Of a stretch of DNA of 5,460 nt, positions 5,167-5,460 are shown piece after piece. The position numbers were made by a program, and so were the translations under genes. The notes below the pieces were generated by a model that was given only the letters and a program-made list of their open reading frames with translations, made no database searches and was not told the DNA's origin. This stretch comes from Lachnospiraceae bacterium (GTDB taxonomy: Bacteria > Bacillota > Clostridia > Lachnospirales > Lachnospiraceae). The stretch lies in contig CAAHDV010000209.1 of the NCBI GenBank assembly GCA_900770535.1, positions 1 to 5,460 on the forward strand, given 5' to 3'. Positions within the stretch are counted from its first letter, which is position 1; each line of letters opens with the position of its first letter.

Positions 5167-5460
5167 TTATATCAGATCGCGTTTCCGGACTTTTCCGCTC
5201 TCATTTTTCGGAAGTGCTTCCAGAAATGTGATTTTCTGCGGGATCTCACTGGCAGAAAGCTTTCCGGCCAGATGGGCGCGCAGCTTTCGTTTCATTTCCT
5301 GCTCTGGCTGCTGTCCCTCCGCTTCCATGCCTGCTCCGGCTGTCGGTGGGTCCAGAACCACCCAGGCCATCAGCATATCGTGACCACCTCTGGAGGCTGC
5401 TTTCACCGCAGCCTCCTTCACGCCTGGCACATCCAGCAGGGCATTTTCCACCCGCACGGA
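5167..5460 (-). CDS. C-terminal domain of an acyl-CoA synthetase / AMP-dependent ligase (partial, 5' end outside window)
   Basis: The frame is open to the window edge and gives the last 97 residues of an AMP-forming ligase of the ANL superfamily (acyl-CoA synthetase, aryl-CoA ligase or NRPS-type adenylation enzyme). The C-terminal subdomain (AMP-binding_C) is recognisable from VENALLDVPGVKEAAVKA, then MLMAWVVLDP, RAHLAGKLSASEIPQKITFLEALPKNESGKVRKRDLI. The lysine of SGK (codon 5193-5191) is in the place of the conserved catalytic lysine needed for adenylation. A Gly/Ala/Glu/Gln-rich stretch (PPTAGAGMEAEGQQPEQEM) lengthens the loop before the helix RKLRAHL compared with typical members. The substrate cannot be judged without the N-terminal domain. 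It ends in TAA 96 bases before the transporter, with no strong terminator between. Confidence 0.88.
   Translation of the reverse strand, partial: SVRVENALLDVPGVKEAAVKAASRGGHDMLMAWVVLDPPTAGAGMEAEGQQPEQEMKRKLRAHLAGKLSASEIPQKITFLEALPKNESGKVRKRDLI

Noticed and set aside
1..5460. CRISPR array, insertion sequence, tRNA, riboswitch or prophage remnants
   Set aside because: There are no regularly spaced repeats, no transposase or integrase fragments, no tRNA-like cloverleaf in the gaps, and no leader long enough for a known riboswitch. The gaps total only about 0.3 kb.

Overview
The window looks like ordinary chromosomal DNA from an anaerobic Firmicute, most likely a Lachnospiraceae/Clostridium cluster XIVa type organism. 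I infer this from the roughly 50% GC, the AGGAG ribosome sites, a rhodanese-less ThiI paired with its own cysteine desulfurase, and the general look of the proteins. The taxonomic call is not proven by anything here. I see no mobile element, CRISPR array, tRNA or rRNA, and no gene-free stretch longer than about 105 bases.

Layout. Positions 1-90 hold the last 29 codons of a + strand gene that runs in from the left. It is followed by two hairpins with T-rich tails (110-146 and 149-189), both oriented to stop + strand transcription. Everything else is on the - strand and converges on that gene. In transcription order (right to left) there is the 3' end of an acyl-CoA synthetase/AMP-ligase (5460-5167), a TSUP (TauE/SafE) membrane transporter (5070-4309), prmA (4274-3318), rsmE (3306-2569), a NifS/IscS-type cysteine desulfurase (2544-1390) and thiI (1376-195). 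The gaps from the transporter onward are 34, 11, 24 and 13 bases, so these five genes are probably co-transcribed. A good sigma-A-like promoter (TTGTCA, 17 bases, TATATT) lies in the 97-base gap before the transporter, overlapping an imperfect inverted repeat.

How the genes fit together. PrmA methylates ribosomal protein L11 and RsmE methylates U1498 of 16S rRNA. The desulfurase takes sulfur from cysteine and ThiI uses it to make 4-thiouridine at position 8 of tRNA. The four-gene core is therefore a translation-apparatus modification cluster, combining the prmA-rsmE pair (next to dnaJ in many Firmicutes) with the desulfurase-thiI pair (as in Bacillus nifZ-thiI). The TSUP transporter may carry a small sulfur-containing or organic anion; a functional link to the sulfur step downstream is speculation. 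I found no convincing new biological system. The points most worth a second look are the promoter/dyad region at 5096-5156, the one-directional terminators between the convergent genes, and the gene order itself.
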